NCBI RefSeq assembly: GCF_002234675.1
Contig: NC_019866.2
Location: 20,426,802 to 20,490,801 of the forward strand
Length of the DNA stretch: 64,000 nucleotides
Reading direction: 5' to 3'
Origin: Oryzias latipes
Taxonomy: Eukaryota; Chordata; Actinopteri; Beloniformes; Adrianichthyidae
A program made the position numbers and the translations under genes. This document shows positions 46,825 through 57,099 of the stretch, one piece after another (position 1 is the stretch's first letter; each line of letters begins with the position of its first letter). The notes beneath the pieces are model-generated. The model made no database searches. It saw nothing but the letters and a program-made list of their open reading frames with translations, and was not told the DNA's origin.

Positions 46825-47645
46825 GGAAGATTCCTGCACCTCAAAGTCCGTCAGTAAAGATGCCAATCGACTGATCTGTGTTTACAGAGACTTTCATTTT
46901 TAATGTGAAAATGTCTTGACTACAGTCTCGGACAGACACAAAAATCACCTTGAACTAAATGTTACGCCCTAAAATATGATGTTGAAGCTCACTGTAGGAG
47001 CTTTCATAACTTGAAGTTAAACATTCATTTGACAGAAAAAGCTTTATTTCAGCAGATCCATTTCCAGGCCTCCTAACATTAAAAAAACAACACAACTGTG
47101 AACTTTTGATGTTGGTGCATTCAGAGAATTCACTGGATTATGCATGAATATTATTAAAGGGAAAAAGGATTCATGGTGATTGTTCTAAAGATTTTTGAGC
47201 TTTTTTACTGTCATTTCCATTAATAACTTGAATTTTAAGGTTTTCTGTGCCTTGTATAAAATTCCCTTATCCATCACAGCAGTGTTGGTGTACTGTTTGG
47301 CCCTTCAGCTTAAGTCTGTTTAGTTTTTTGTTTTTTTACATACTTTTTGATTAATTTTGTATCCACTACCATCTGTTTGGGTTTGTTTTTTTTAGAGGGA
47401 CGTTTTAAGGATTTGAACCAAAACTGTCACTTTTCTAAAGAATTCTTTGTGCAAGTCAGTCTTTTTTTTTCTACATTTGTATTTGAAACACTTCGCTTTA
47501 CTAAAAGTTTCATAAACAAACAGCTGAATGGCTTCAAATGTGCATGTTTAGCCTTCCTGACCAATAGCGGTGTTGTGCTTTGATAGAAAGACATGCTTTG
47601 TAGCTGTGTGATCCACGTTTCCATTAAACTCATAAAACCCCGCTA
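46825..47645 (+). other. Likely 3' UTR of the tetraspanin
   Basis: AT-rich non-coding DNA after the stop at 46,824. Candidate ATTAAA polyadenylation signals occur near 47,152 and 47,622; there is no nearby canonical AATAAA. The end point is a guess. Confidence 0.35.
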
Positions 47646-48171
47646 CAGCAGTGTGAAAGCATCTTTTCTTTATTCAGCAATGCTAAGACCCCGGAGCAGC
47701 ATGTGAACTTCCTATTTGAAGCTGATTTGAAAACCAATTTTTCAACAATAAGCTCAGTGTAAAACTTGCCGAAATCTAAAAATGTTCAAATTCGTAAAAT
47801 TGATTATGTAAATCAAGAAGGTCCCGTCAGCTGTGCTTTAATGTGCAATGTTCTCCCAAATCCTGCCATCATTTAGACGTCCAAGTCCGTACTATAGAGA
47901 TATTATGGACATATTCTTAGTCAGCTTTGGAAACATGGAGACGTTAGTGGAGAAAGGGAGAAATTTAACTGCTGAAAGGGGTTTTCCAAAGCCAGGGAGC
48001 TCCTTATTGAGGAGATTAGTGGTCTTGTATGTCTTCTATATCCTAATATTTGCTCCAAGAGTTGATTTCTTCACACCAAGCTGCTTACCAATAGCAGATT
48101 CAGTCTTCCCAGCCTGGTGCAGGTCAACAGTATGGTTTTTTGGTGTCCTTAGACAGCTCTTTGGTCTAGGC

Positions 48172-49670
48172 CAGGGGTGTCAAACTCATTTTGGTTCTGG
48201 GGCCACATTCAACCCGTCTGATCTCAAGTGGGCCGGACCAGTAGCGTAAAGGCAAAACAACAGCATTATTCTTGTTTTTTTACCCAATTGGAAAACATCC
48301 CTCAACCAACATGGTAGCCTAATCATTTCTTATTACAAATTCATTCACAGAGGCTACAGAAAAAATTGAAACATCTTCCTGAAATGTAAACATCCAAACG
48401 ATGACAAAATTACACTAAATTAAACTTGCAAACATTTGTGAACATAAGAGTCTGGAGTTAACCTCCTTTCTCTCCTGAAACTTCACAAGACCGTCAATAT
48501 CATGATTCAAATCAGAAACACATTTGCAGAAACACATTTACTGTCATTCAAGTGTGCAAAACACAATGAAATGTCCATTATTATTATCATTCATTATTAT
48601 AAGAATCTTTTCCTGGTTTCTACCTGAATTTTGTGGCAACACCTGCCTTCTTCCTGACCTTTTATGGAGCGCCATCAGTGACCAAAATTATTTCATGTGA
48701 CCAGTTCACTTCAACATTGTCCAGCACAGTAACTAGAGAGCTGACTATGTCATCAGTTGTTGTGTCCATCAATTCAAGAAACTCCACTGTGACGTTCTCT
48801 TCATCACCTCTAATAAACATGCACAGCTGTACATATCTGTGATGATACAATAAATGACTAGATTCCTTCATATATGGTTGCCCATGTTTCCTCAGAGATG
48901 TTGGATCTGATCGTAATTCTTGACAGATTCATGTTTAAGGTCGACTGCTTTTTGGGAACAAGACTTCTGCAGCCTTCAGCATTTTTCAATAAGTTCACCA
49001 TCAGAAAATGGATTGGATGTTTGCTCCAACTTGTTTGCAATAAGGTAGCTAGCTTTCACTGCTCCATCACTGATGTCACGCTGCAGTAAATCCAGATGGT
49101 TATTTATCGGTCCAGCTAATAGTTGGTAAATCTTTTTTTTCTTAACTGCAAATGGTGAAACTTTTCTTTGTGGAGAGTCTCATAGTGGGGCTGAATGTTA
49201 TATTCTTGGAGAACCTGTTAAAGACATACCAAGGATGCAGGTTTGCATTCAGCTCTGTGAACAAATAAAACGCTTTCCATTTTCCTGGAAAGCTCAGGAC
49301 TTCACTTCAACCTTTTTTTTTCTTTTTGACAACATTTTGGTCATTAGGGTGTCACTACTGATCATCCTTCAGTGGTGAGGCTCACAGGAAACCAAACTAC
49401 TGCCTACCCAGACACAGAGCTGTTAGGTTTCGTTTTTGGCACATGCAGAGTTATGTTGTTTCAACTGTTAAGCTTTTCCTTTGCTCCCTCTAGTGGCGGA
49501 ATTGCGCATTTCGGTTATGTCTTTAAAAAATCATAACTCGCCACAGGAATGGACTAGAAACTTGCTTTCTTTTTTAAACATTCTTGTAATTTTTACTTTT
49601 CATGTGTGGGCCGGACTAAACCACCTGGCGGGCCGGATACAGCCCGCGGGCCGTATGTTTGACACCTCTG
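48172..49670 (-). mobile_element. hAT element with transposase fossil and perfect 8-bp target duplication
   Basis: The element runs from CAGGGGTGTCAAACTC to GTTTGACACCTCTG (1,499 bp) and is flanked on both sides by GTCTAGGC. On the minus strand, two frames carry recognisable hAT transposase text: a segment at 49,040-48,858 (LVPKKQ, SRITIRSNISEET) and one at 48,871-48,662 with QLCMFIRGDEENVT, then LMDTTTDDI, then IILVTDGAP. These match the Charlie/GTF2IRD2-like hAT clade. Frame breaks make it non-functional. Confidence 0.75.
49483..49500 (-). promoter_or_regulatory. CTCF-like motif inside the hAT element
   Basis: GCTCCCTCTAGTGGCGGA resembles the reverse complement of the CTCF consensus (CCACTAGAGGG core). 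It lies in the part of the hAT that is missing from the shorter copy at 41.6 kb. Motif match only. Confidence 0.3.
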
Positions 49671-50114
49671 GTCTAGGCCATAGTGGAGTTTGGAGTGACT
49701 GTTTGAGGTTGTGGACAGGTGTCTTTTATATAGATAACCAGTTCAAACAGGTGTAATTAATACAGGTAACGAATAGGAGGACAGAGGAGAAGTTGCAGGG
49801 CTGTGAGAGCCAGGAATACTGCTTGATTGAAGTTAACTAAATATGTATTTTCCACCATAATTTACCTATAAATGCTTTAATAATCTGACAATGGGATTTT
49901 CTGGATTTCTTTTTTTTTCATTTTGTGTCTCATAGTTGAGGTATACCTATGATAAAAAATTACAGGCCTCTCATCTTTTTAGGTGGGAGAACTTACATAA
50001 TTGGTGGCTAGCTAATTTTTTTTTCCCCCACTGTATGAGTTATTAGATAAATGGTTACCAAAATATATATTTATAACTATGAATAAATTCATGATAGATA
50101 TGTTCACATAGAAT

Positions 50115-51080
50115 AAATAGCAATGCGTTATATTCTTGCAACAGTGGAGTTGTGGAGTCTGATGGTGCAAAGGAAGATCTCAGCCTCTCTGCGTGGCACT
50201 TTAGAAAGAGAGCAGCCTGTTGCTGCAGGAGCTCTTCTGCTTGGAGAGGGCAGAGTTCAGAGAATGGTTCATGCTGCTCATCTCTCTTTTCAGTTTGGAC
50301 ATAGTTATTGCATCCACTGTTGTCTCTCCAGAGTCCAGACTTGCACCAACAATAGATTCTGCTGTCCTAACCAGTCTGTTCAGCCCTTTCAGGTTCTTTT
50401 TCTTTGCACTGCCTCCCCAGCACACTGTAGCATACGAGATAACGCTGGAGATGACTGACTGGTAGAACATGCAGGATGTGTAGATTCCTAGAGCAGATGT
50501 CGAAGCTGTCCAATCTCCTCAGGAAATACATCCTGCTCTGACCCTTTCAATACACCCCTTGTGTGTGAGGCGAGTGGACCAGCTGCAGACTCAGGTATTT
50601 GTAGGAGGAGAATACCTCAACCTCCACCCCATCAGTAAAGACAGGCTGAGACTGTGGAGGGACCAGACGAAAGTTCAGGATCACTTCCTTGGTTTTGGAA
50701 ATATTTCGGTTAATCATGTTCTTTGGCACCAATCTCTGAGGGTTTTACCCAACCTTCCTCACCATGTCTGATGCAGGCCACAATTACTTTGTCATCTATA
50801 ACTTTCTGAACATGACATTCCTCAGAGTTGTACCGGAAGTCAGACATGATGTAGTGGGTAAAGAGAACGGTTCCCTGTGGAGCGCCGGTGCTGCTGGTGG
50901 CTACTGGTGACACACATCTCCCCAACCTAACAAACTGTGGTCTGTCAGTTAATAATCTAAAATCCAGCTGGTGAGGTGAGAATTTAAAGTTTCTTCTGGA
51001 GCAGATAGGTCCCTGTGTCCAGGTAGGTGAGTATAACACTGCTGTGCGGTATAACACAGCATCTTCATCTCCCACCCTCT
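50115..51080 (-). pseudogene. LINE reverse-transcriptase fossil (Rex1/L2-like), minus strand
   Basis: From right to left on the minus strand the family-typical blocks appear in order. LTDRPQFVRL and SSTGAPQGTVL (fingers/palm region) come first, then DDKVIVACI (a degraded catalytic 'DD' segment), then NISKTKEVILNFR. VEVEVFSSYKYLSLQL and MFYQSVISSVISYATVCWGG with RLVRTAESIVGA follow. Stops and frameshifts separate them. It is a long 5'-truncated retrotransposon copy between the tetraspanin and wbp11. Confidence 0.75.
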
Positions 51081-51676
51081 TGACATAAGAAAACTGTTAG
51101 CGGTCCGTCATATTTGCACCTGTGGTCAAACAATGATTATGATTTGTGTATTTCAAAAAATTAAAAATAAATGCTATTTTAATCTGCTAATAAGCAACTA
51201 ACAATAAAAAAAACATTTCAGTTGGTTTGTACTTAGCCTGGTGTAATGTAATAAAACAATGAATAATAAAACGTCGTTAAATTTAGCACAACCATGATAT
51301 GCAGTAGGGATGCAACGTTTCACGTTCCCCATGATACAGTCGAATGTTTTTACACACAGTATGATCTTAGAATGCAATGCACGGCCAAAAGATAGAAATA
51401 GAATGAGAACAAATATTTCATCAAAGCATGCGACTTCGTACCATAAAAATGTCTATAAGTCTTTTGCCAGTTTTGTGTTGTGGGTGTGGGTCATTTGGCC
51501 TTCCAATCCTAATTACTGACATGTTTTAAAACTAAATACACATTTTTTAATTTAAATTTTAAACTAATTACACTTACATTACAATGAAGACACCATAACA
51601 CTGAGACTTCACTTGCTCTCGTGTTCACATAGTTGTCAACTGTATCATTATTCTGTGGCCAATATTCTGTGGTCTC

Positions 51677-51905
51677 CAGCTCAGAGGCCTTGTGGTGGAG
51701 GGGTTGTGGTGGAGGTTGTGAGTTCAAATCCACCGCTGAGTCAGATCAAAGACTTTGAAAATGGGACCCAATAACTTCCTGCTCAACACCCAGCATGAAG
51801 CGGTTGAATTGGAGGGTTAAACTACCAAATTGTCCTTGATAACATTGTTCCGGAGAACGAATTTCCCCCACCTTGGTGCATGGCAGCTAATGGGACTTTA
51901 AAGAA
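51677..51905 (+). mobile_element. tRNA-derived SINE
   Basis: A tRNA-like head (ggccttgtggtggaggggtt and B-box gagttcaaatcc) is followed by agatcaaagactttgaaaat, gggacccaata, cagcatgaagcggttg and ggagggttaaactaccaaa. From memory this order matches a common teleost SINE. The A-box is degraded. Confidence 0.6.
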
Positions 51906-52690
51906 ACAGCTGATTTACCACAACCCTTACACTCCTCTTACACCTCCCCACCACAAACACACAACAAAACGATGAAGACGTGGGAGCTCAAAGCCTTCTT
52001 CTTCAATGATGTTCTGGTGTATGGCAGCATCATTGGGAAGGTTATCCGTTTAGATGAGCAGCTTCCCCATCTGCATCAGTCAGAAAGAGAAAATGAGCTG
52101 TCACAGTTAACCTGAATCTTAACTAAACCTAAGAGCAACAGTTCAATTCCATGTAAACAATACTACTAGCTCTCAGCCAGAAAGGCCAAGTGGGCCCCAT
52201 ATGGTTTAAAAGTGAGCAGAAAATGTGGGCAATTGTCTGCAGTTTCTGTGGTGGCCTCACATTGGCTTAAGTGGGCATTCGGTGAACTGGTCCACTTTTT
52301 CTGCCCACTTTTAAACATATTTTGCCCACTTGGCCTTTCTGGCTGGAATCGGTGCTTGTTATTGTCATTGCTTGAAAAATATGTCATTCTATTTTTTAAA
52401 AATGTTTTAAACATCACATCATCATGCATTTTTTCATATTGTTAATATTAGTACTCGGTAGTTAGCAATGGCAGTATATTGTGTTTCCATTCTCTTAAAA
52501 TGGCAAAAAACAATCAAACAAACACACATTTTAATAAATAAAATACTTTATAAATATTTTATTTTGTCAGGCAAATACTAAAGGTCGGCATTTGATTACA
52601 AAAAAGAAGATGTTTGGCCATAAAATTAGCAAATAACAAAAACTTTCAAACAAACTAAAAATACTCAACAAAAAGTATCTTATTTTGAAA
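51906..52690. other. Intergenic region before wbp11
   Basis: Contains the 170-bp foldback at 52,175-52,344 (separate entry). Otherwise AT-rich, without exons. Confidence 0.45.
52175..52344. repeat. Foldback (long imperfect hairpin)
   Basis: The left arm begins agccagaaaggccaagtggg and the right arm ends cccacttggcctttctggct. Complementarity extends about 53 bp inward with few mismatches (ggtttaaaagtgagcagaaa pairs with tttctgcccacttttaaac). The loop is about 60 bp. It has no coding content; it is either a MITE or a structured transcript source. Confidence 0.65.
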
Positions 52691-52860
52691 TTTTATGACG
52701 TCAAAATCGTGTTTCCGCTTTTGCCCGCGCCAGTAAACATGGCGGACGGCTAACGTTGCATTCATACACATTTAGCCCTAAAGTGTTGGGTTTTCTTTCG
52801 GTTGTGGCTTTATTTTTTTGCTTTAGGTGTCACGGAGAGCGTGACAAACCCATCGTGGTC
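52690..52860 (+). promoter_or_regulatory. wbp11: wbp11 promoter with CRE and YY1-like start site
   Basis: A perfect CRE, TGACGTCA, lies at 52,696-52,703. About 35 bp downstream, AAACATGGCGGACGGC at 52,735-52,750 matches the YY1 element common at TATA-less housekeeping starts. The ATG in it opens a four-codon upstream frame (MADG, stop at 52,751-52,753). The real start codon is about 540 bp further on, so a leader intron is expected; its donor is uncertain. Confidence 0.5.
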
Positions 52861-53292
52861 CACCAGGTTTTCCTGAAGTAAAGGTAGAGGCGGCGTTGAC
52901 TAATTTGTTGCAGTTGATGCTAAAACGGGCGTAGCCACAAGTGCAAGCTAACGCGCTAAGCTAGCGAATCTCTGCTGGAGTCCAAGCTTTTTGCTTCGAT
53001 ATGCTTTGCCAGCAGCCTGAATTCCTTCTTTGTTTTACCAAATTATGTAAAAATAAGAGCCAAGAGTTCCGTGTTTACCTGCTAGCTCAACTATTATAAA
53101 GAGAAACAGTTAAACTTCCTTCAAATATTAATTTAGCTTTGTGGGATCATAAAACTTACCATCAGTTTGGTATAAAACAGTAACATCAAGGCACTCTAAC
53201 CACATTTTAGAATATGATTGTAGTTTTTGTTTGTTTACCTCATTACATCGTTTATTCTGCACTGGTTAGGTTAAACGAGACTGACCGCAACA

Positions 53293-56200
53293 ATGGGGCG
53301 ACGTTCAACCTCCTCCACCAAGAGTGGGAAGTTCATGAATCCCACCGACCAGGCCAGTAAGTACCGACCCGTGCGAGCAGTGATGATCAGATCCAGTCAA
53401 CATGACTCATTTGTGTTTGTGTTACCTACCTTACAGGGAAAGAGGCGAGGAAAAGGGAGTTAAAAAAGGTACTTGGACTGTTAAGCTGAATATTTGTTGG
53501 CTTTTTTTATTCATTCATTTTTTTTTTCTAAACAATTTTATTCTGGATTGCATTTCTTTGCTTTTTCTTTGCACAGAACAAGAAGCAGAGGATGATGGTA
53601 AGAGCAGCAGTGTTGAAAATGAAGGATCCCAGACAGATCATCAGAGATATGGAGAAGCTAGATGAGATGGGTAAGCAGCTCCTATTTGCTTTTTTCACTT
53701 TATTTTACATCTTTAACCTCCTAGAACCCAAGTTAATCTTTGAGCTGACTCTCTACACACATAGTCATGTAGCCTCAGTTAAGCAGAATTAACTACTGCG
53801 GTATTATAACCCATAAATTGATGTCCATGCATGTGGATAAGCTTTTGAGTCACTCTCCATCCTAATTTAAAATAACATTTTGATTCTTTTTCTTGTCTGC
53901 AGAGTTTAACCCAGTTCAACAGCCTCTGCTGAATGAGAAAGTACTGAGGGACAAGAGGAAGAAGCTGCGTGAGACATTTGAGCGCATCATCCATTTGTAC
54001 GAGAGGGAGAACCCGGAAACTTACAAGGAGCTGCGCAAACTGGAACTGGACTACGAGACCAAGCGAGGCCAGCTGGCTCTTTATTTTGATTCAGTGAAGG
54101 TAGCTTTAGTTCTTCCTGATCCTTTTTCCTTCCTTTGTTCACTTAAAGATCCTTTATTCTTTTCTTAAAGTATTAATTACCTTTTGAAAAATTTTAAATT
54201 AGGTTTTACCTCCAAGTCACACACACAGTTTGGTTTATTTCAAGTCTTTTTGGCTTTTTTTTTTTTTTTTTTTTTTTTTTTTTCTAGTTGCAGGTGTTAA
54301 TATTTGCATTTTTTCCTCCAGAATGCCGAGTCAGTGGAGGTCGACAGTATTCCTTTACCTGACATGCCCCACGCTCCTTCAAATATTCACATCCAAGACA
54401 TCCCATTGCCAGGGGCGCAGCCTCCCTCCATTCTGAAGAAGACCCCTTTTGGGTTGGTTTTGTTCAAGTTTCTCTTCCTGCATTCTGTGGGATGTAATAT
54501 GTTATTTATTGTTCTCATTTTGTTTTTCATAGCAAGCCACTTCTTTCTTCATCCACTGGACCGGTGATGGCATCAGTACCTGGTGTCCCGCGTTTACCTC
54601 CAGGAAAGAAGCCACCAGGGCCCCCACCTGGACCCCCACCTCCTCAGGTCCTGGCTCTCTATGGAATTCCTTCTCGGAGAGCTTACAGCACAAAAGCCGG
54701 TAACATTCAGACACATCTATGTCAGTGTGTGTGTGTTTTTTTTAAATCTCCTGCTCCTCTTACCTTTTCTTTTTCTCTGCAAAGAATCCTCCATTCCTGG
54801 TTTAGATAGAGACGTGGAAATGGAAAGGGATCAGGACAGTGGCAGTGAGAGCGACAGAGATGACCGGGACGATGACAGCGACTCTGAGGAAGACAGCGAG
54901 GAAGAGCGAGAAGGAGGGGACAACGAGCGGCAAGATGACGACAAAAAGAGGGAGGAGAACAAAGACAGAGGTAAAAAAAAAGGAAACAAAGATGCTGATC
55001 AGCATCCCTGAGTGCATTTTTTTTAATATAATGTCTTGTGTTTTTTTCTCCGGCTCGTATTCCCGGCAGGTCGGAGTGTGCGTTTTGCAGACATGCCAGC
55101 GGAAGGAGATGGGAAGAAAAAGAAGAAAAGAGTTGTGAAAAAGAGCAAAGCCATCACTCCTCTGCAGGCCATGATGTTGAGGATGGCAGGTGAGGACGAG
55201 GGCCACATCCACATCTCTACAGCATTACAGCTGCCTTTTATTCTCAATATATTTAAATATTTATATCTATTCGCTGCTTTTCTCTTCTCAGGTCAGTCGA
55301 TTCCTGAGGAGGATGAAGACGAAGAAGAAGAGGAAGAATATACGGATGGATCTGACAGCTCTGACACAGAGGAGAGGGGATCAAAGGGAGAAAAGCAGCC
55401 TCATTCTTTGGCTGGTCAGAATCTGCCTCCTACTGCCGGAAATGTGGCACAGCAAGGTCCTCCACCCATGCAAGGTCCTCCAATGACTGGACCTCCACCT
55501 CTCGGCCCACCTCCAGCTCCTCCAATGAGGCCCCCTGGTCCTCCTTCTGGTCCCCCACCAGGCCCTCCGCCAGGTTTGTTCAGCTCTGAACCCACGTTTG
55601 CATCATTTTTGCCCGATATTAAAACGGAAACTGTTCTTTCAGGCGCTCCTCCCTTCCTGAGGCCTCCTGGGATGCCAGGGGGGATGAGAGGTCCGATGCC
55701 TCGTCTTTTGCCTCCCGGTCCTCCACCAGGTCGGCCTCCTGGTCCTCCACCGGGCCCCCCTCCTGGTCTTCCTCCAGGCCCTCCTCCTCGTGGACCTCCT
55801 CCAAGACTCCCCCCTCCTGCACCTCCAGGTTTGTACATGTGGAGAAGAGAGAGGAAAATGTCTCCAAAACAAAAAAGAAAAACTGAAAAATTGTTTTCAC
55901 AATCTACACTTTTCATTAATTCTATTTTTTTTAAATAAATGTATTATTAAAGTGTGTCTTGTTCCCCACAGGCCTCCCACCCCCTCCCCCAAGGGCAGGA
56001 GGCCCCCCACGCTCTCTTGCGCCACCTCTCTCCTTATTTCCTCCACCCCTCAACTCCAATGTTCTCAGTGCTCCTCCCAATATTGTCCAGAGGCAGAAAG
56101 GAACCAGCCAGGACGCCTCACAGAGCAACATGCCCCCACCGCCCATGCGGATTCCCCCTCCCCCCGGAACAGCAGCCGCCACAAGCGCAAGCCGTCACCA

Positions 56201-56603
56201 CGCAGCCACCATCGAAAAGCGCGCCAACATCACTTCTGTTGCTGCGGCTGGAGGCGGCCTGGCTGCAGGCGCCGGCGGAGCGACCATCTCTGCCAAACCA
56301 CAAATCATCAACCCCAAAGCAGAGGTCACCCGCTTCGTGCCCACGGCTCTGAGGGTGCGCAGGGACAAGAGCGGAGCTGTGCCGGGGGCCGCGGCCGCTC
56401 ATCATGAGAAAGCCGGGGCGGGAGCTCTGGGGAGGAGGGTAGATGAGGGGCTGGGAGGGGGCCAGTGGCAGAAACAGCAGGGTGCCACAGTGGTTATGGG
56501 AATGGCTCACCCAGCCCAGATGGGCGCCGTATCCCAGCCAAGCATGAAGACTAAAGATCAGGTTTATGAAGCCTTCATGAGAGAGATGGAAGGACTTCTC
56601 TGA
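53293..56603 (+). CDS. wbp11: WW domain-binding protein 11 (splicing factor), complete
   Basis: WBP11 (SIPP1/NpwBP) is a nuclear pre-mRNA splicing factor that binds the WW domain of PQBP1 and protein phosphatase 1. Coding exons: 53293-53356, 53437-53468, 53577-53670, 53903-54099, 54322-54452, 54533-54699, 54785-54970, 55070-55189, 55292-55573, 55643-55828 and 55972-56603; phases agree and total 696 codons. The N-terminus (GRRSTSSTKSGKFMNP, then RKEARKREL) is the highly conserved WBP11 domain. PPSILKKT, an acidic Asp/Glu/Ser-rich stretch (about residues 229-290) and RSVRFADMP (an RVxF-type PP1 site near 292-300) follow, then long PPGPPPG runs and the conserved C-terminal end EAFMREMEGLL. Human WBP11 is 641 residues, so length is normal. 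I chose the start by this conservation. Confidence 0.96.
54255..54283 (+). repeat. 29-base T homopolymer at a wbp11 intron acceptor
   Basis: An uninterrupted T run ends about 38 bases before the acceptor at 54,322 of wbp11 coding exon 6. It would serve as an unusually long polypyrimidine tract. The length may be unreliable because of sequencing. Confidence 0.7.
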
Positions 56604-56970
56604 GACTCGCCAGGATTCGACTCCATGATATTCCACAGGATCTGTGAACAAGTGTGTTTTTTAATATTTTCTGTGCAAAGTTTCAACTGTAAGTACAGCG
56701 TTGGTCAAGAACAGTTTAGTTCAGCAGAGAGCCCTGCTTTCAGCAAACTCATGTTTAGATTGGTTTTCTTTTTTTTTAAGTGTAACTGAGCACCAAACTC
56801 TGCTCAGAAGCGCATCTCCTTCAAGTTTATTTGAAATGATTAGAAAAACTTTGATCATTAAAGCAGCTGTTTGGTCACATCACTTTTTATTATTATCTTG
56901 TGTTTTGTTGAAAGAATCTACATGTAAAACTATTGTTTGACCAGCACTGATAAACCTTCGCCATCTGCTG

Positions 56971-56976
56971 AATAAA
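56971..56976 (+). terminator. wbp11: wbp11 polyadenylation signal
   Basis: A canonical AATAAA, 368 bp after the wbp11 stop codon, is followed by T-rich DNA (57.00 kb). It is the first AATAAA after the stop, so it is the likely 3' end signal. Confidence 0.6.
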
Positions 56977-57099
56977 CATTTAGAAAACAGCCGTCCTTTC
57001 ATTATTTTTTTTCTCCATTATGTAAGTAGTGCTTACCATCATATTCTTCTTTTAAAGACATGTATTTTTATTTGGAATTAGGAAAGACTTGGAAACAGT

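Larger units (their letters stand above)
48000..50033 (-). mobile_element. Tc1-like transposon, split by a hAT insertion
   Basis: On the minus strand the 5' end reads CAGTGGGGG next to a TA target (50,034). The typical terminal words follow (gccaccaattatgtaagtt, ctcccacc, aaaagatgagaggcc). After the inserted hAT, the strand encodes QAGKTESAIGKQLGVKKSTL (about 48,060-48,130), the first helix-turn-helix of a Tc1 transposase. Stops and the lack of a DDE region show it is dead. The left boundary is uncertain. Confidence 0.65.

Noticed and set aside
55416..55916. Long minus-strand frames of glycine/arginine-rich sequence
   Set aside because: They are the antisense shadow of the proline-rich exons of wbp11.
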